NCBI GenBank assembly: GCA_022432975.1
Contig: CM039509.1
Location: forward strand, 115,563-179,562
DNA length: 64,000 nt
Reading direction: 5' to 3'
DNA from: Begonia masoniana
Taxonomy: Eukaryota; Streptophyta; Magnoliopsida; Cucurbitales; Begoniaceae
Shown here: piece after piece, positions 23,839 through 37,461 of the stretch
How positions within the stretch are numbered: position 1 is the stretch's first letter
Layout of the letters: the number at the start of each line of letters is the position of its first letter
Notes under the pieces: model-generated
Databases searched by the model: none
What the model was told of the DNA's origin: nothing
What the model saw: the letters and a program-made list of their open reading frames with translations, nothing else
Position numbers and translations under genes: made by a program

Positions 23839-26029
23839 TGTAACACCCGACTTTAATTAGGAATTTAAAATAACGGATAAACCTATTAAAGTATAATCGA
23901 TGAACGAAATTTTAGTGTAATGTAGGTTAGGTTGAAGAATGAGTAAGTAAGGGCATAAGGGTAATTGGCAAATTTGAAAGTGGATATGGTATTTAAGGCA
24001 AAAGGTTTAGAGTAGCCGCCACCACTACTCATTTTCTTTCCCCTTCAGTCTTCAGCTCGAAAGACAGAATTCTCTAGGCGATTCTCCTGCCCGATTCCCC
24101 TTCTACCTAGGTAAGCTCTCCTTGTTTTCTTGCAATTTTAGTAGTCAGATAGCAGAGGGAGTACAATGTGAATAGTTTCGAGGAATGATGTGATTTAGGG
24201 TAGATTCGGGTTGAGTGACTAATGAGAATGCCCAAGTTGTGGGGTTTCAAATTTGGTTTCTCGAACTCCTGTATTTATTCTGTGAGGTTCAGTGAAAGTT
24301 TAATATATGTACTGTCATGATTTTAGGTGAGCGAGCTTTTAAAGTGGCATTTAGCCGAGCAATTTCCAGGGAGCCAGGTAAGTAAAGTTTGCTTGTGCCT
24401 TCGGGCCTACATCACAAAACATTAGGATTATATTTGCTTGAATGTGTCCGTGTGTTATGCATCATATTTTAAAAGTATACGAAAATGTATTTGAGCGCAT
24501 GACAGCATGGTGAGGATTGATATGATGAAACAGCTTCATGAAACATAATTTACTGTTAAGGGAATTAATCCGCCCCTTAATGAGACAGTGGATATTTATA
24601 CTTTGGGAGGGTTGATCCAACTTCCAATTTCACAGGGGGATCTGAACATTTGAATCAGAATTTACTGTTAAGGGAATTAATCCGCCCCTTAATGAGTCGG
24701 TGGATGAGCATACTTTGGGAGAGTTGATCCAACTTCCAATTTCACAGAGGGATCAGAACAGAAACGTTGAATGAACAACAGAGTTGAGAAAGTAGAAACT
24801 TGCATGTTTAGGATTTCATATTTCAGCATTTTGTTTCAGTTTTTGCTTTATTTACTTAGCTTTAGGCTAATAGATGAGTTTTGTGATGTAGGTGAAGAAG
24901 TGACAGCAGGTGTGTTTACAGAACAATTTGATGACTAGGCTGGTTGGGGGAGCACATCCAGGCATCGGTTTGGCAATCTGTTGGGGCGGTTTAACAAATG
25001 GTTGTATGTGCTAGACTGAGAATATCTAGTTTAGTTTAGGAATCTGCCGAGAATTTTAATGACAGTAGTTTGAGTTTGATAAAAAAGAGATGATTCTCTT
25101 ATGATTTCATTGGAAAACGACAATTGATGGTCTAGCTGTGTTTTACTGGATTTGCTTAATGTTTTCGTAAAAATTTGATTGACTGAATGTTTTCAGTCGA
25201 TTTTACAAGTTCTTCTGATAAGTAGAGAAGTTTCTGGTTCATGGAGTCTGTTTTGCTATCTACCGGTAGATATAGTCTATCGGCAGATGTAGTGTATATT
25301 TTAATTCTATCGGAAAGAGTCGTATTGTTGTTACCGGTAGTTTCGCGTGTTTGTCTATCGAAAGATGGAAAGCTATCAGTAGACGAAATTATGTTGACTT
25401 CATCGGCAGATGAAGTTACGTTGACTTCATCGGCAGATGAAGGGGTGTACGAAGTTATGTTGACTTCATCGGCATATGAAGTCATAGTTTTGTCGTTTAG
25501 TGACAGGCAGATATAGAGTATATATCTTACCGGAAGATGTTGTCCATCGGAAGATGCCTTCAATAGGGCCATCGGAAGATGTCCTTAGTAAAGTTGAAAG
25601 CCGATCTGCCCTGCTGACGTCATCGACAGATGCAGATCTATCCTGCTGACATCATCGGCAGATGCAGTCTATCGAGTGAGGATTTCGTTTTCAACCCCTC
25701 TGGTCCACGTCATCGGTAGAGGCCTCGTCTCTGCTTCCTCCGTTGACTTTATCCACCGGCAGATATGTTTGACTTCCGCGATTTTCCTTGTATTCCATAG
25801 TTTTAAACTTTAATCTCCAAAATTTGCCGATTGTCTCTTAACATTTCAAACCAGGATTTATAGTTTCGTTTAACTCCATTGTTGTTCAGCATTATTTCCG
25901 CTGCAAGTTTTAAAAGTTTTGAATTTTAACGTATGTCAAATGTCGAGTGTTGAACGAAGATTTAAATTACGGATTTAAATTTCTTAGTCGTGTGTAACGA
26001 ACCGGGTTCGGATAACTCGGGGCGCTACA
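23839..26029 (+). repeat. 3' LTR of element A
   Basis: 2191 bp, the same length as the 5' LTR, with about 20 substitutions and no obvious net indel. Two of the differences fall in the repeated TGACGTCATCGGCAG motifs: one copy reads TGACATCA and one reads ATCGACAG. Confidence 0.95.
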
Positions 26030-26670
26030 TAGTCTGAATCCGAGTATCCAATAACCTCAAGTTTATTGGACTTTCTATACATGAGCATGTAGTCCTTTGT
26101 TTCTTGCAAGTACCTAAGTACTTTCTTTGCAGCTTTTCAATGTTCCATTCCTGGGTTACTTTGATATCGGCCTAACATCCCTACTGCAAAACTTATGTCG
26201 GGTCGAGTACATGTTTGAGCATACATTAAGCTCCCAACAGTTGATGCATATGGAATAGATTCCATTTCCTTTCTTTCCAAATCACTTTTCGGACATTGCA
26301 TTTGACTGAATTTGTCCCCTTTCTGAATTGGAACTACACCAACAGAGCATTTTTCCATTCTGAATCTCTCTAAAATTTTATCGATATATCCTTTCTGAGA
26401 CAATCCTAGTAATCTTTGTTGTCTATCACGGAATATTTCTATTCCAATTACATAGGATGCCTCACCCATATCTTTCATTTCAAAATTTTTAGAGAGAAAC
26501 TCTTTTATATCATGTAACATTCCTTTATTTGTTAGAAACTAGAAGAATGTCATCAACATATAGGACTAATATGCTAAACTTGCTCCCACTGACCTTCTTA
26601 TAGATACACCGATCAACAGTGTTTTCTATAAAACCGTACAACGTAATGGTATCGTTAAACTTAATATACC
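26030..26670 (-). pseudogene. Copia reverse transcriptase end and start of RNase H
   Basis: On the minus strand: IKFNDTITLYGF-type palm sequence, the catalytic LYVDDILLVSN, then GYIDKILERFRM and GSLMYAQTCTRPDISFAVG, all typical of Ty1/copia. There is a frameshift just after the YVDD region (near 26521) and an in-frame TGA at 26134-26136. The piece is bounded by element B at 26671 and element A at 26029. It is the middle of a gene whose other parts lie at 40319-41405 and 16516-16974. Confidence 0.92.
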
Positions 26671-27260
26671 TGTAACGACCCCGGCCAGGAGCCGTCACGT
26701 TTTCATATTCTTTCATTAATCATTTGCTTGACTTTTACTATTATTACATTTACCTACTATCTCTCGACAGACTTTCACATTTTACATGTATAATTTTTTT
26801 TAAATCTGGTAATAGAGACGTAGAACCTTTAAGGAAGACGAACCCTCTCGTGCCCGACTTCCCACGCCTCGTCGGCTCAAACTTTCACAGAGTCGAGCGA
26901 CTAGACTCGGTCATCGGTTTCTTGACAATTTCGGGAAGAGAGGAAGTGCCCTCAATTCTCTCAACATAATACCACTCGGGTTTGCATGGGTTGCATGCGT
27001 TGACAACCCTCAAAAATTGAGTCGTCCGGTCATCACGTGCATTACGCGTGACTCGCTTAACATCGCCTAAAAGGAGACATCTTCCGGTGGGCACGTGGGC
27101 CTCGCGTGTTAAATTAAAACATCATCCGGTCACTAAACGACAAAACACATTTTACATCTACCGGTCGCTAAACGACAAAACACATCTTAGATCTTCCGGT
27201 CGCTAAACGACAAAACACATTTTACATCTACCGGTCGCTAAACGACAAAACACATCTTAG

Positions 27261-28970
27261 CATCTGCCGATGACGTCAGCCGGAAGACTAAACCATCAAA
27301 CATCTATCCTTCGGCATCTGCCGATGACATCAGCCGGAAGACTAAACCATCAAACATCTATCCTTCGGCATCTGCCGATGACGTCAGCCGGAAGACTAAA
27401 CCATCAAACATCTATCCTTCGGCATCTACCGATGACGTCAGCCGGAAGACTAAACCATCAAACATCTATCCTTCGGCATCTACCGATGACGTCAGCCGGA
27501 AGACTAAACCATCAAACATCTATCCTTCGGCATCTGCCGATGACGTCAGCCGGAAGACTAAACCATCAAACATCTATCCTTCGGCATCTGCCGATGACGT
27601 CAGCCGGAAGACTAAACCATCAAACATCTATCCTTCGGCATCTGCCGATGACGTCAGCCGGAAGACTAAACCATCAAACATCTATCCTTCGGCATCTGCC
27701 GATGACGTCAGCCGGAAGACTAAACCATCAAACATCTATCCTTCGGCATCTGCCGATGACGTCAGCCGGAAGACTAAACCATCAAACATCTATCCTTCGG
27801 CATCTGCCGATGACGTCAGCCGGAAGACTAAACCATCAAACATCTATCCTTCGGCATCTGCCGATGACGTCAGCCGGAAGACTAAACCATCAAACATCTA
27901 TCCTTCGGCATCTGCCGATGACGTCAGCCGGAAGACTAAACCATCAAACATCTATCCTTCGGCATCTGCCGATGACGTCAGCCGGAAGACTAAACCATCA
28001 AACATCTATCCTTCGGCATCTGCCGATGACGTCAGCCGGAAGACTAAACCATCAAACATCTATCCTTCGGCATCTGCCGATGACGTCAGCCGGAAGACTA
28101 AACCATCAAACATCTATCCTTCGGCATCTGCCGATGACGTCAGCCGGAAGACTAAACCATCAAACATCTATCCTTCGGCATCTGCCGATGACGTCAGCCG
28201 GAAGACTAAACCATCAAACATCTATCCTTCGGCATCTGCCGATGACGTCAGCCGGAAGACTAAACCATCAAACATCTATCCTTCGGCATCTGCCGATGAC
28301 GTCAGCCGGAAGACTAAACCATCAAACATCTATCCTTCGGCATCTGCCGATGACGTCAGCCGGAAGACTAAACCATCAAACATCTATCCTTCGGCATCTG
28401 CCGATGACGTCAGCCGGAAGACTAAACCATCAAACATCTATCCTTCGGCATCTGCCGATGACGTCAGCCGGAAGACTAAACCATCAAACATCTATCCTTC
28501 GGCATCTGCCGATGACGTCAGCCGGAAGACTAAACCATCAAACATCTATCCTTCGGCATCTGCCGATGACGTCAGCCGGAAGACTAAACCATCAAACATC
28601 TATCCTTCGGCATCTGCCGATGACGTCAGCCGGAAGACTAAACCATCAAACATCTATCCTTCGGCATCTGCCGATGACGTCAGCCGGAAGACTAAACCAT
28701 CAAACATCTATCCTTCGGCATCTACCGATGACGTCAGCCGGAAGACTAAACCATCAAACATCTATCCTTCGGCATCTACCGATGACGTCAGCCGGAAGAC
28801 TAAACCATCAAACATCTATCCTTCGGCATCTGCCGATGACGTCAGCCGGAAGACTAAACCATCAAACATCTATCCTTCGGCATTTGCCGATGACGTCAGC
28901 CGGAAGACTACACCATCAAATATCTATCCTTCGGCATCTGCCGATGACGTCAACCGGAAGACTACCTCTT
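27261..28970 (+). repeat. 54-bp tandem array, about 32 copies, in the 3' LTR of element B
   Basis: The unit starts CATCTGCCGATGACGTCAGC and ends CATCTATCCTTCGG. Copies 6-27 look identical. Variants cluster near the edges: CATCTACCG in copies 4, 5, 28 and 29, TGACATCA in copy 2, and CATTTGCCG in copy 31. That pattern suggests homogenisation in the centre. Nearly every copy holds the 8-bp palindrome TGACGTCA. Because 54 is a multiple of three and one frame has no stop, the array reads as a 573-codon ORF of 18-residue repeats, which I do not consider a gene. Confidence 0.97.
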
Positions 28971-30496
28971 CCAGCTTCCGTCTTACGATAGAGAACTCTA
29001 AATCATCAAATGACTCCTTCCGACAGAAAGAAAACACAACTCTTTCAAAATGCATATAGCGGAAGACTTAAGCAACAGATCATTTATAAATCTATATAAT
29101 CATTTCCTGACTCAGTGATCCACTAGACAGTTTCAAAGCTCAACGTTTTAAAATAATCTCATCCTACTTAAGCTACCATATCCTAACTACGGTAACATAA
29201 GAGTCTTAACCAGGGGTCATAAATCGCCTCTCCAGTCCCGCACTGTCACCTTGGCATCCTCGCAACCAGCCTTAAGCATCCTCTTTGAACATAACATCCT
29301 CACCTGAACCTTCTTCACCTACACCATGAGGTTTAACTATAAGCCTAATGCTTAGTAAGGAATGCATGCTGACAGATATACATGAGTACACAATTTTAAA
29401 GAGACATCAGTTCATAAACCATTCCTCGTTCATGTTCATCTTTATCATTTACATGTCATGTATTAAGGCAGGGAACGAGGGGAGGAAGACAGGGTACATA
29501 GTCATTTGCCTATCGCGGCAGTCATACATAATCATTTGCCTATCGCGGCAATCATGATCATCACTCGGCCTCCCCCAGCGGGAGAATTCGCGAGCCATAT
29601 ATATCATTTACTCGGCCTCCACCAGTGGGAGAATTCGCGAGCCATACATATCATTATCTCGGCCTCCACCAGTGGGAGAATTCGCGAGTCATACATAACA
29701 TAGTCTTTTCCCCCGTTCTGCACTTAATCATGGTTACATTTACTTTTCATGTTCTCAACTTAATCATAAACGTGGACATAACACATAGACATGAGGTTCA
29801 TAGAGAAAAGTCTTGCCATAATGGCAAGTAAAACATCCCGTAACTTACATTTACTTACACAGATACTTCATATCATGGAAAATAGATAGTTGTAGTCATC
29901 AGACAAACATCACAGTGATTTCCTAATATCCTTACGGTGTAGGGCCCTAGTGGCCGGAAATCTTATTACATTCACTTACCTGGATTCCTTAGCAATCCGA
30001 GCTTCTTCCCTTTAAACTTCTTCACCTAAACATGTACATTACAGTAGTTAAAACAAAGTCCTAATAGTCCTAATCATAAACCATCCTAGGATCTAATAGC
30101 TAAAGTCATTCCGATTCCTCTGTTTGACACACTGCAATCTGAAATCCGAAACTAGGTGGACAGGTTTTACCATTGATTAAATCCGAGTTGGTTACTTAAA
30201 ATATTCAGAATCGATTCGGGATGACATTTCTACTTTCAGATTTCAAAAAGTCTTAACTACTCGGCCACTGCTAAAAACTCAGTGCCGAGCTGAAAACGGG
30301 GCTCTATTTACTAATGAATGACTACATTGTCCATTTCATACCTCGGGTGTGGATTTGCAGAGAAGAGCAAGCTCGAAACCAGTCGTCGGCAGAGGAAAGT
30401 TCTGGTAGCCGAGAGCAAGAACTTGGGAAAGAAGGAATCGCCGAGAGGGAATGTCGGCTACAGTGGTAATAAATGAGGTTTAAGGTTTCCATTTCC

Positions 30497-30504
30497 TATT
30501 TATA
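30497..30504 (-). promoter_or_regulatory. TATA box in the 3' LTR of element B
   Basis: TATAAATA on the minus strand, about 160 bp inside the LTR start. The same box sits at 40145-40152 in the other LTR, and solo LTR C has one at 42382-42389. It is the likely core promoter of the element. Confidence 0.5.
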
Positions 30505-30719
30505 CTAAATCCATCGATTTTAATTACAAAAACTGCCACCCAACCTAGTTTTACTCAACTTGTAATAAATTTGTCTTAACATTAAATTTAAATCATAAAG
30601 GTTAAATAAGAGGGTGACAATGAAAATGGTCAGAAAATCACCTGGCCGAAATGTCGGGTGTTACATCCACCCCTCCTTAAACAAAATTTTCGTCCTCGAA
30701 AATTGCTCAAGCAAATAAC

Positions 30720-33700
30720 TTAGGATATTTGTCCAACATCTCCTGCTAAAAACTCGAGTTCCCTTCTCCTTTGATCTGCATAACACTTCTGCCGGCTTTG
30801 TGCAGTCATCATTCTTTTTCGAATAGTGGCAATCTTATCTGACATTTGCTGCAGAATATCAGGTCCAAGAAGTTTTGTTTCACCTACCTCGTCCCAGTAA
30901 AGAGGCGACCTGCATTTCCTACCATACAGAGCTTCATATGGAGCCATACCAATGGTGGACTGATAACTGTTATTGTAGGAGAACTCAACCAGAGGTAATT
31001 GTCTACTCCAAGTTGTCTGAAAGTCAAGTACACATGCTCTCAACATATCTTCGAGTATCTGAATCGTCCTTTCTGATTGGCCATTGGTCTGTGGGTGAAA
31101 AGCTGTGCTGAAAGATAACTTTGTACCTAAGGTACCTTGCAAACTTTTCCAGAATCGAGAGGTGAACCTGGGGTCACGGTCAGAGACAATGGATACAGGG
31201 ATTCCATGCAACCTAATAATTTCCTGAACATAAAGATCAGCAAATTGGTCCATCGTATAGGTGGTCTTTACAGGTAAGAAATGGGCTGATTTCGTCAGTC
31301 TATCCACCACAACCCAAATACAGTCATGTCCTTTTGTCGTCTTAGGTAGTCCTACAACAAAATCCATAGCTATGTGTTCCCATTTTCACTCGGGAATAGG
31401 CAACGGCTGAAGAGTACCTCCTGGACGTTGGTGCTCGGCTTTGACTTGTTGGCATACTAAACAGAACTCTACATATTTAGCAACATCCCTTTTTAGGTTA
31501 GGCCACCAGTACTGTAACTTCAGGTCTCGGTACATCTTAGTGCAGCCAGGATGTACAGAAAAGGAAGAGGAGTGCGCCTCAGCCAAGATCAACTTACGCA
31601 ATTCCACATCATTAGGAATGCACCACCGATTTCTAAACCTCAGGATCCCGTCCTTGGAGAGACTGAACTCGGAGGTGGTGTCCTTCAACTTATCCATCAT
31701 GCTGATATTTTCCACTGAATCCCTCTGTTGTGCATCCTTGATCTTTTCCAAAATTGTTGGTTGAATAGTTAACTCGGCGAGCAAGACTGATAACTCTGGA
31801 ACTATCTCTAAGTCAAATTTCTGAACTTCTGTTCTTAAGGGTATAGACATGGTTGAAACCACGGGCTGCATTGTTGTTGACATCCTACTCAATGCATCAG
31901 CTACAGAGTTAGCCTTCCCGGGGTGATACTTGATCTCAAAATCATAGTCCTTGACAAATTCTAACCAACGTCTCTGTCTCATGTTCAATTCCTTCTGTGT
32001 GAAGAGGTACTTTAGGCTTTTATGGTCAGAAAACACCTCACATTGCTGTCCATATAAATAGTGCCTCCAAATCTTCAAGGCAAAGACAACAGCAGCTAAT
32101 TCCAAATCATGGGTGGGATAGTTCTGTTCATAACTCTTTAGCTGTCTAGAGGCATACGCTACAACTTTACCTTCTTGCATCAGGACACATCCTAAACCAA
32201 CTTTAGACGCATCACAGTAAACACTAAATTTTCCTTCTTCGGTTGGGAGGGTCAAAACAGGGGCTGTTGTTAACTTCAGTTTTAACGTCTGGAAGCTATC
32301 TTCACAGGCGTCAGTCCAAGAATACTTAATGTCCTTCCTTGTCAAACTCGTCAGGGGTTTAGCTATCATAGAAAATCCCTTGATGAACTTTCTGTAATAG
32401 CCTGCCAATCCAAGGAAGCTGCGGACTTCGCTGGCATTCTTAGGTTGAGGTCAATCCTTTACTGCTTGAATTTTGGTCAGGTCTACGGATATGCCATAAG
32501 CAGAAACTACGTGGCCAAGGAAATCAACCTTATCTAACCAAAACTCACACTTAGACAGCTTGGCGTAAAGCTGATGCTCCTTCAATGTCGTCAAAACTAC
32601 CTTCAAATGTTCCTCATGGTCAGCCACAGTTCGGGAGTATATCAAGATATCATCTATGAATACAATCACAAACTTATCCAAATACTCACGAAACACACGG
32701 TTCATTAAGTCCATGAAAGCTGCAGGGGCGTTTGTCAACCCAAACGACATGACTAAGAATTCATAATGTCCATAGCGGGTTCTGAAGGCTGTCTTTGGTA
32801 TATCTCCTTCTTTAACCTTCAGTTGGTAATAACCCGAACGTAAATCTATCTTTGAAAATACCTTAGCTCCTTGCAATTGGTCAAAAAAATCATCAATCCT
32901 AGGTAAGGGGTACCTATTCTTGATTGTCAACTTATTTAGTTCCCTGTAGTCTATGCACATTCTAAGAGAACCATCTTTCTTCCTCACAAATAAGACTGGT
33001 GCACCCCAAGGAGAACTACTGGGGCGAATAAATCCCTTGTCAACCAATTCCTGCAGTTGGACCTTCAATTCTTTCAACTCAACAGGTGCCATACGGTAAG
33101 GATTCTTAGATACAGGTGATGCCTCAGGGTATGTATCAATTACAAACTCTATTTCCCTATCGGGTGGTATACCTGGTAAGTCATCCAAGAATGCCTCGGG
33201 AAACTCCCGGACAATAGGGATGTCCTGTAGCTCAATCTTATTCTTCACCCGAACATCCATTATACTTGCTAAGTAACTCTCACAACCATTTTTCAGTAAC
33301 CGGTAAATTTCTAGTGAGGATATAATTGGTATCTTACTTATTTTAGGAATAGCTTGGAAGGAATAATGATTACCATTTGGGGGTCTAAAATCAACTATTT
33401 CAGATCTACAACTTATTGTGGCATGATGCCTAAATAACCAATCCATCCCTAATATCACTTCATATCCGTTTATGTCAATAACAATTAGTTCTGCATAGAG
33501 ATTCTTATCCCCTAAGGACACGACGTCACCCTTAACAATCTGTTCTGAATGTAGGGACCTTCCTGATGGTAACATAACACTATATGACCTTTCAGCTGGT
33601 AAGGGTCCTATGTTATGTTTGCATACAAACAAGGTTGATATAAACGAGTGTGTGGCCCCTGTATCTATGAGTGTATAAGCAACAAAACCACAGATCATGA

Positions 33701-34748
33701 TGGTACCTGATATGACTGTATGCTGAACAGCTCCCTCATCTTCCATCAACGCATACACCCTGGGTACAACCCTTGCACGGTTTGGGTCTGGCGGCATGGG
33801 ACAATCTCTGACCATGTGTCCGGTCTTATCACACCTGAAACACCGGCCAGAAAGTAGTTTGCACTCACCAGGGTGGTTCCTCTGACATGTAGGGCATAGA
33901 GGCGCCAGAGGTCTCTTTCCTTTTCCTTGGTCATCATTCTGGTTGAGGGGCCTCTTCATTTCATGCTGCTGTTGCTGTGGTCCCTTGTTCTGTCGTGGCT
34001 GCCAACCTTTGTTCTGACATGGTGGCGGTTGAGTGTCCTTCATGGGTTTCTTTGGCTGTTCGCGCTGTGCATATGCTGTCATTTCTGCCTCTTCCAGCTC
34101 CAAGGCCTTAGCCGTCACTTCACCATAAGGTACATTATGTATCCCAGCAGTCTTCACTTTCATATACAGACTTGGCTTCAGTCCTTGAACAAACTGGTAA
34201 ATCTTATCTTCCTCATCCTCAATCATACGGGGAGCAAACCGTGATAAAGCATCAAATTCACATATATAATCCGTCACGGAGCCGGTTTGTCGTAGATTCA
34301 TGAACTCCTTCTTCTTGTTGGCCCGAACAGTCCTATTGAAGTACTTGTCAAAGAAGGCAGTCTTGAACATTTCCCAGGTCATAGCTTCAGCGTTAGCGGT
34401 GCTCTGGATCGAGTCCCACCAATGCCTTGCACTTAACTCCAAATGAAAGACAGCATAGGTGACCTTATCCCCTTCGTCAACCTTTGCATACTTAAACATA
34501 TCTTCAATCTTTCGGATCCATTCCTCAGCATGGATAGGATCTGAAAAATACCCATTAAACACCGGGGGTCGAAGCCGGTGAAAGCGCTCACCCCCATGAT
34601 CATGAGTTGCGTTAGTACTGGAGTTGCCTTGTTCTTCCCTAGCCGTCATCAGTCGTTCTATCTGGTGAGATTGGCGCATGACCAACTCAGTCAACTGAGC
34701 AATAGCATTGCTATCCTCATTGGTCTCTCTCTGTTGACCTCTAACCAT
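30720..34748 (-). pseudogene. Gag-pol of Tekay-like element B, disrupted
   Basis: Minus strand from ATG at 34748. Gag has a CPTC motif and a [14 protein letters not shown] zinc knuckle. The protease has [11 protein letters not shown] has FIDDILIYS, and RNase H has YCDASK. The integrase carries an H2C2 finger, MDFVVGL, VSDRDPRF and QSERTIQ. In-frame TGA codons interrupt it at 32451-32453 (after RT) and 31386-31388 (before the integrase core). At both, the context suggests a former Trp codon. Near the end, LEF is joined directly to an out-of-frame chromodomain tail (EMLDKYPKLFA), so the integrase C-terminus and most of the chromodomain, about 350 nt, are deleted. The protein cannot be made as one piece. 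Confidence 0.93.
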
Positions 34749-34774
34749 CTTGGATTCCTAGACAAATCATTACA

Positions 34775-37437
34775 GGTCGCTAAACGACAAAACACATTTT
34801 ACATCTACCGGTCGCTAAACGACAAAACACATTTTACATCTACCGGTCGCTAAACGACAAAACACATTTTACATCTACCGGTCGCTAAACGACAAAACAC
34901 ATTTTACATCTACCGGTCGCTAAACGACAAAACACATTTTACATCTACCGGTCGCTAAACGACAAAACACATTTTACATCTACCGGTCGCTAAACGACAA
35001 AACACATTTTACATCTACCGGTCGCTAAACGACAAAACACATTTTACATCTACCGGTCGCTAAACGACAAAACACATTTTACATCTACCGGTCGCTAAAC
35101 GACAAAACACATTTTACATCTACCGGTCGCTAAACGACAAAACACATTTTACATCTACCGGTCGCTAAACGACAAAACACATTTTACATCTACCGGTCGC
35201 TAAACGACAAAACACATTTTACATCTACCGGTCGCTAAACGACAAAACACATTTTACATCTACCGGTCGCTAAACGACAAAACACATTTTACATCTACCG
35301 GTCGCTAAACGACAAAACACATTTTACATCTACCGGTCGCTAAACGACAAAACACATTTACATCTACCGGTCGCTAAACGACAAAACACATTTTACATCT
35401 ACCGGTCGCTAAACGACAAAACACATTTTACATCTACCGGTCGCTAAACGACAAAACACATTTTACATCTACCGGTCGCTAAACGACAAAACACATTTTA
35501 CATCTACCGGTCGCTAAACGACAAAACACATTTACATCTACCGGTCGCTAAACGACAAAACACATTTACATCTACCGGTCGCTAAACGACAAAACACATT
35601 TTACATCTACCGGTCGCTAAACGACAAAACACATTTTACATCTACCGGTCGCTAAACGACAAAACACATTTTACATCTACCGGTCGCTAAACGACAAAAC
35701 ACATTTACATCTACCGGTCGCTAAACGACAAAACACATTTTACATCTACCGGTCGCTAAACGACAAAACACATTTACATCTACCGGTCGCTAAACGACAA
35801 AACACATTTTACATCTACCGGTCGCTAAACGACAAAACACATTTTACATCTACCGGTCGCTAAACGACAAAACACATTTTACATCTACCGGTCGCTAAAC
35901 GACAAAACACATTTTACATCTACCGGTCGCTAAACGACAAAACACATTTTACATCTACCGGTCGCTAAACGACAAAACACATTTTACATCTACCGGTCGC
36001 TAAACGACAAAACACATTTTACATCTACCGGTCGCTAAACGACAAAACACATTTACATCTACCGGTCGCTAAACGACAAAACACATTTTACATCTACCGG
36101 TCGCTAAACGACAAAACACATTTTACATCTACCGGTCGCTAAACGACAAAACACATTTTACATCTACCGGTCGCTAAACGACAAAACACATTTTACATCT
36201 ACCGGTCGCTAAACGACAAAACACATTTACATCTACCGGTCGCTAAACGACAAAACACATTTTACATCTACCGGTCGCTAAACGACAAAACACATTTTAC
36301 ATCTACCGGTCGCTAAACGACAAAACACATTTTACATCTACCGGTCGCTAAACGACAAAACACATTTTACATCTACCGGTCGCTAAACGACAAAACACAT
36401 TTTACATCTACCGGTCGCTAAACGACAAAACACATTTTACATCTACCGGTCGCTAAACGACAAAACACATTTTACATCTACCGGTCGCTAAACGACAAAA
36501 CACATTTTACATCTACCGGTCGCTAAACGACAAAACACATTTTACATCTACCGGTCGCTAAACGACAAAACACATTTTACATCTACCGGTCGCTAAACGA
36601 CAAAACACATTTACATCTACCGGTCGCTAAACGACAAAACACATTTACATCTACCGGTCGCTAAACGACAAAACACATTTACATCTACCGGTCGCTAAAC
36701 GACAAAACACATTTACATCTACCGGTCGCTAAACGACAAAACACATTTACATCTACCGGTCGCTAAACGACAAAACACATTTACATCTACCGGTCGCTAA
36801 ACGACAAAACACATTTACATCTACCGGTCGCTAAACGACAAAACACATTTACATCTACCGGTCGCTAAACGACAAAACACATTTACATCTACCGGTCGCT
36901 AAACGACAAAACACATTTACATCTACCGGTCGCTAAACGACAAAACACATTTACATCTACCGGTCGCTAAACGACAAAACACATTTACATCTACCGGTCG
37001 CTAAACGACAAAACACATTTACATCTACCGGTCGCTAAACGACAAAACACATTTACATCTACCGGTCGCTAAACGACAAAACACATTTACATCTACCGGT
37101 CGCTAAACGACAAAACACATTTACATCTACCGGTCGCTAAACGACAAAACACATTTACATCTACCGGTCGCTAAACGACAAAACACATTTACATCTACCG
37201 GTCGCTAAACGACAAAACACATTTACATCTACCGGTCGCTAAACGACAAAACACATTTACATCTACCGGTCGCTAAACGACAAAACACATTTACATCTAC
37301 CGGTCGCTAAACGACAAAACACATTTACATCTACCGGTCGCTAAACGACAAAACACATCTTAGATCTTCCGGTCGCTAAACGACAAAACACATTTTACAT
37401 CTACCGGTCGCTAAACGACAAAACACATCTTAGATCT
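34775..37437 (+). repeat. 34/35-bp tandem array, about 77 copies
   Basis: The unit GGTCGCTAAACGACAAAACA continues CATTTTACATCTACC (35 bp). A variant with one T fewer is 34 bp. From 34775 to about 36600 the 35-bp form dominates with scattered 34-bp copies. From about 36605 to 37340 every copy is the 34-bp form. Only about five such units occur in the other LTR. Confidence 0.97.
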
Positions 37438-37461
37438 TCCGGTGGCTGAACGACATATAAC

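Larger units (their letters stand above)
16975..26029 (+). mobile_element. Ty3/gypsy Tekay-like retrotransposon A, nearly intact
   Basis: 9055 bp, with two 2191-bp LTRs starting TGTAACACCCGAC and ending GGCGCTACA. Target-site duplication TAGTC at 16970-16974 and 26030-26034. A primer-binding site and purine tract sit at the expected places, with one gag-pol frame between. Domain order (gag, protease, RT, RNase H, integrase, chromodomain-like end) and sequence resemble the Tekay/Del chromovirus clade. I count about 20 LTR differences (about 1%), so it is much younger than the copia host. One frameshift near the integrase end is the only obvious coding lesion. Confidence 0.95.
26671..30664 (-). 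repeat. 3' LTR of element B
   Basis: 3994 bp. Plus-strand order: about 465 bp unique sequence; about five 35-bp units (27130-27260); about 32 units of 54 bp (27261-28970); a unique stretch; about three 47-bp units with GAATTCGCGAG (29571-29700); and a conserved 965-bp end. A reverse TATAAATA box lies at 30497-30504. The polypurine tract AAGGAGGGGTGGA (minus strand) abuts the end at 30664. Confidence 0.92.

Noticed and set aside
27270..28991. 573-codon plus-strand ORF
   Set aside because: It is entirely the 54-bp LTR array read in one frame; no non-repeat domain and the same DNA lies in a noncoding LTR.
34775..37437. CRISPR-like appearance of regularly repeated 35-bp units
   Set aside because: Units are directly adjacent with no unique spacers, and the DNA is a plant LTR; it is a simple tandem array.
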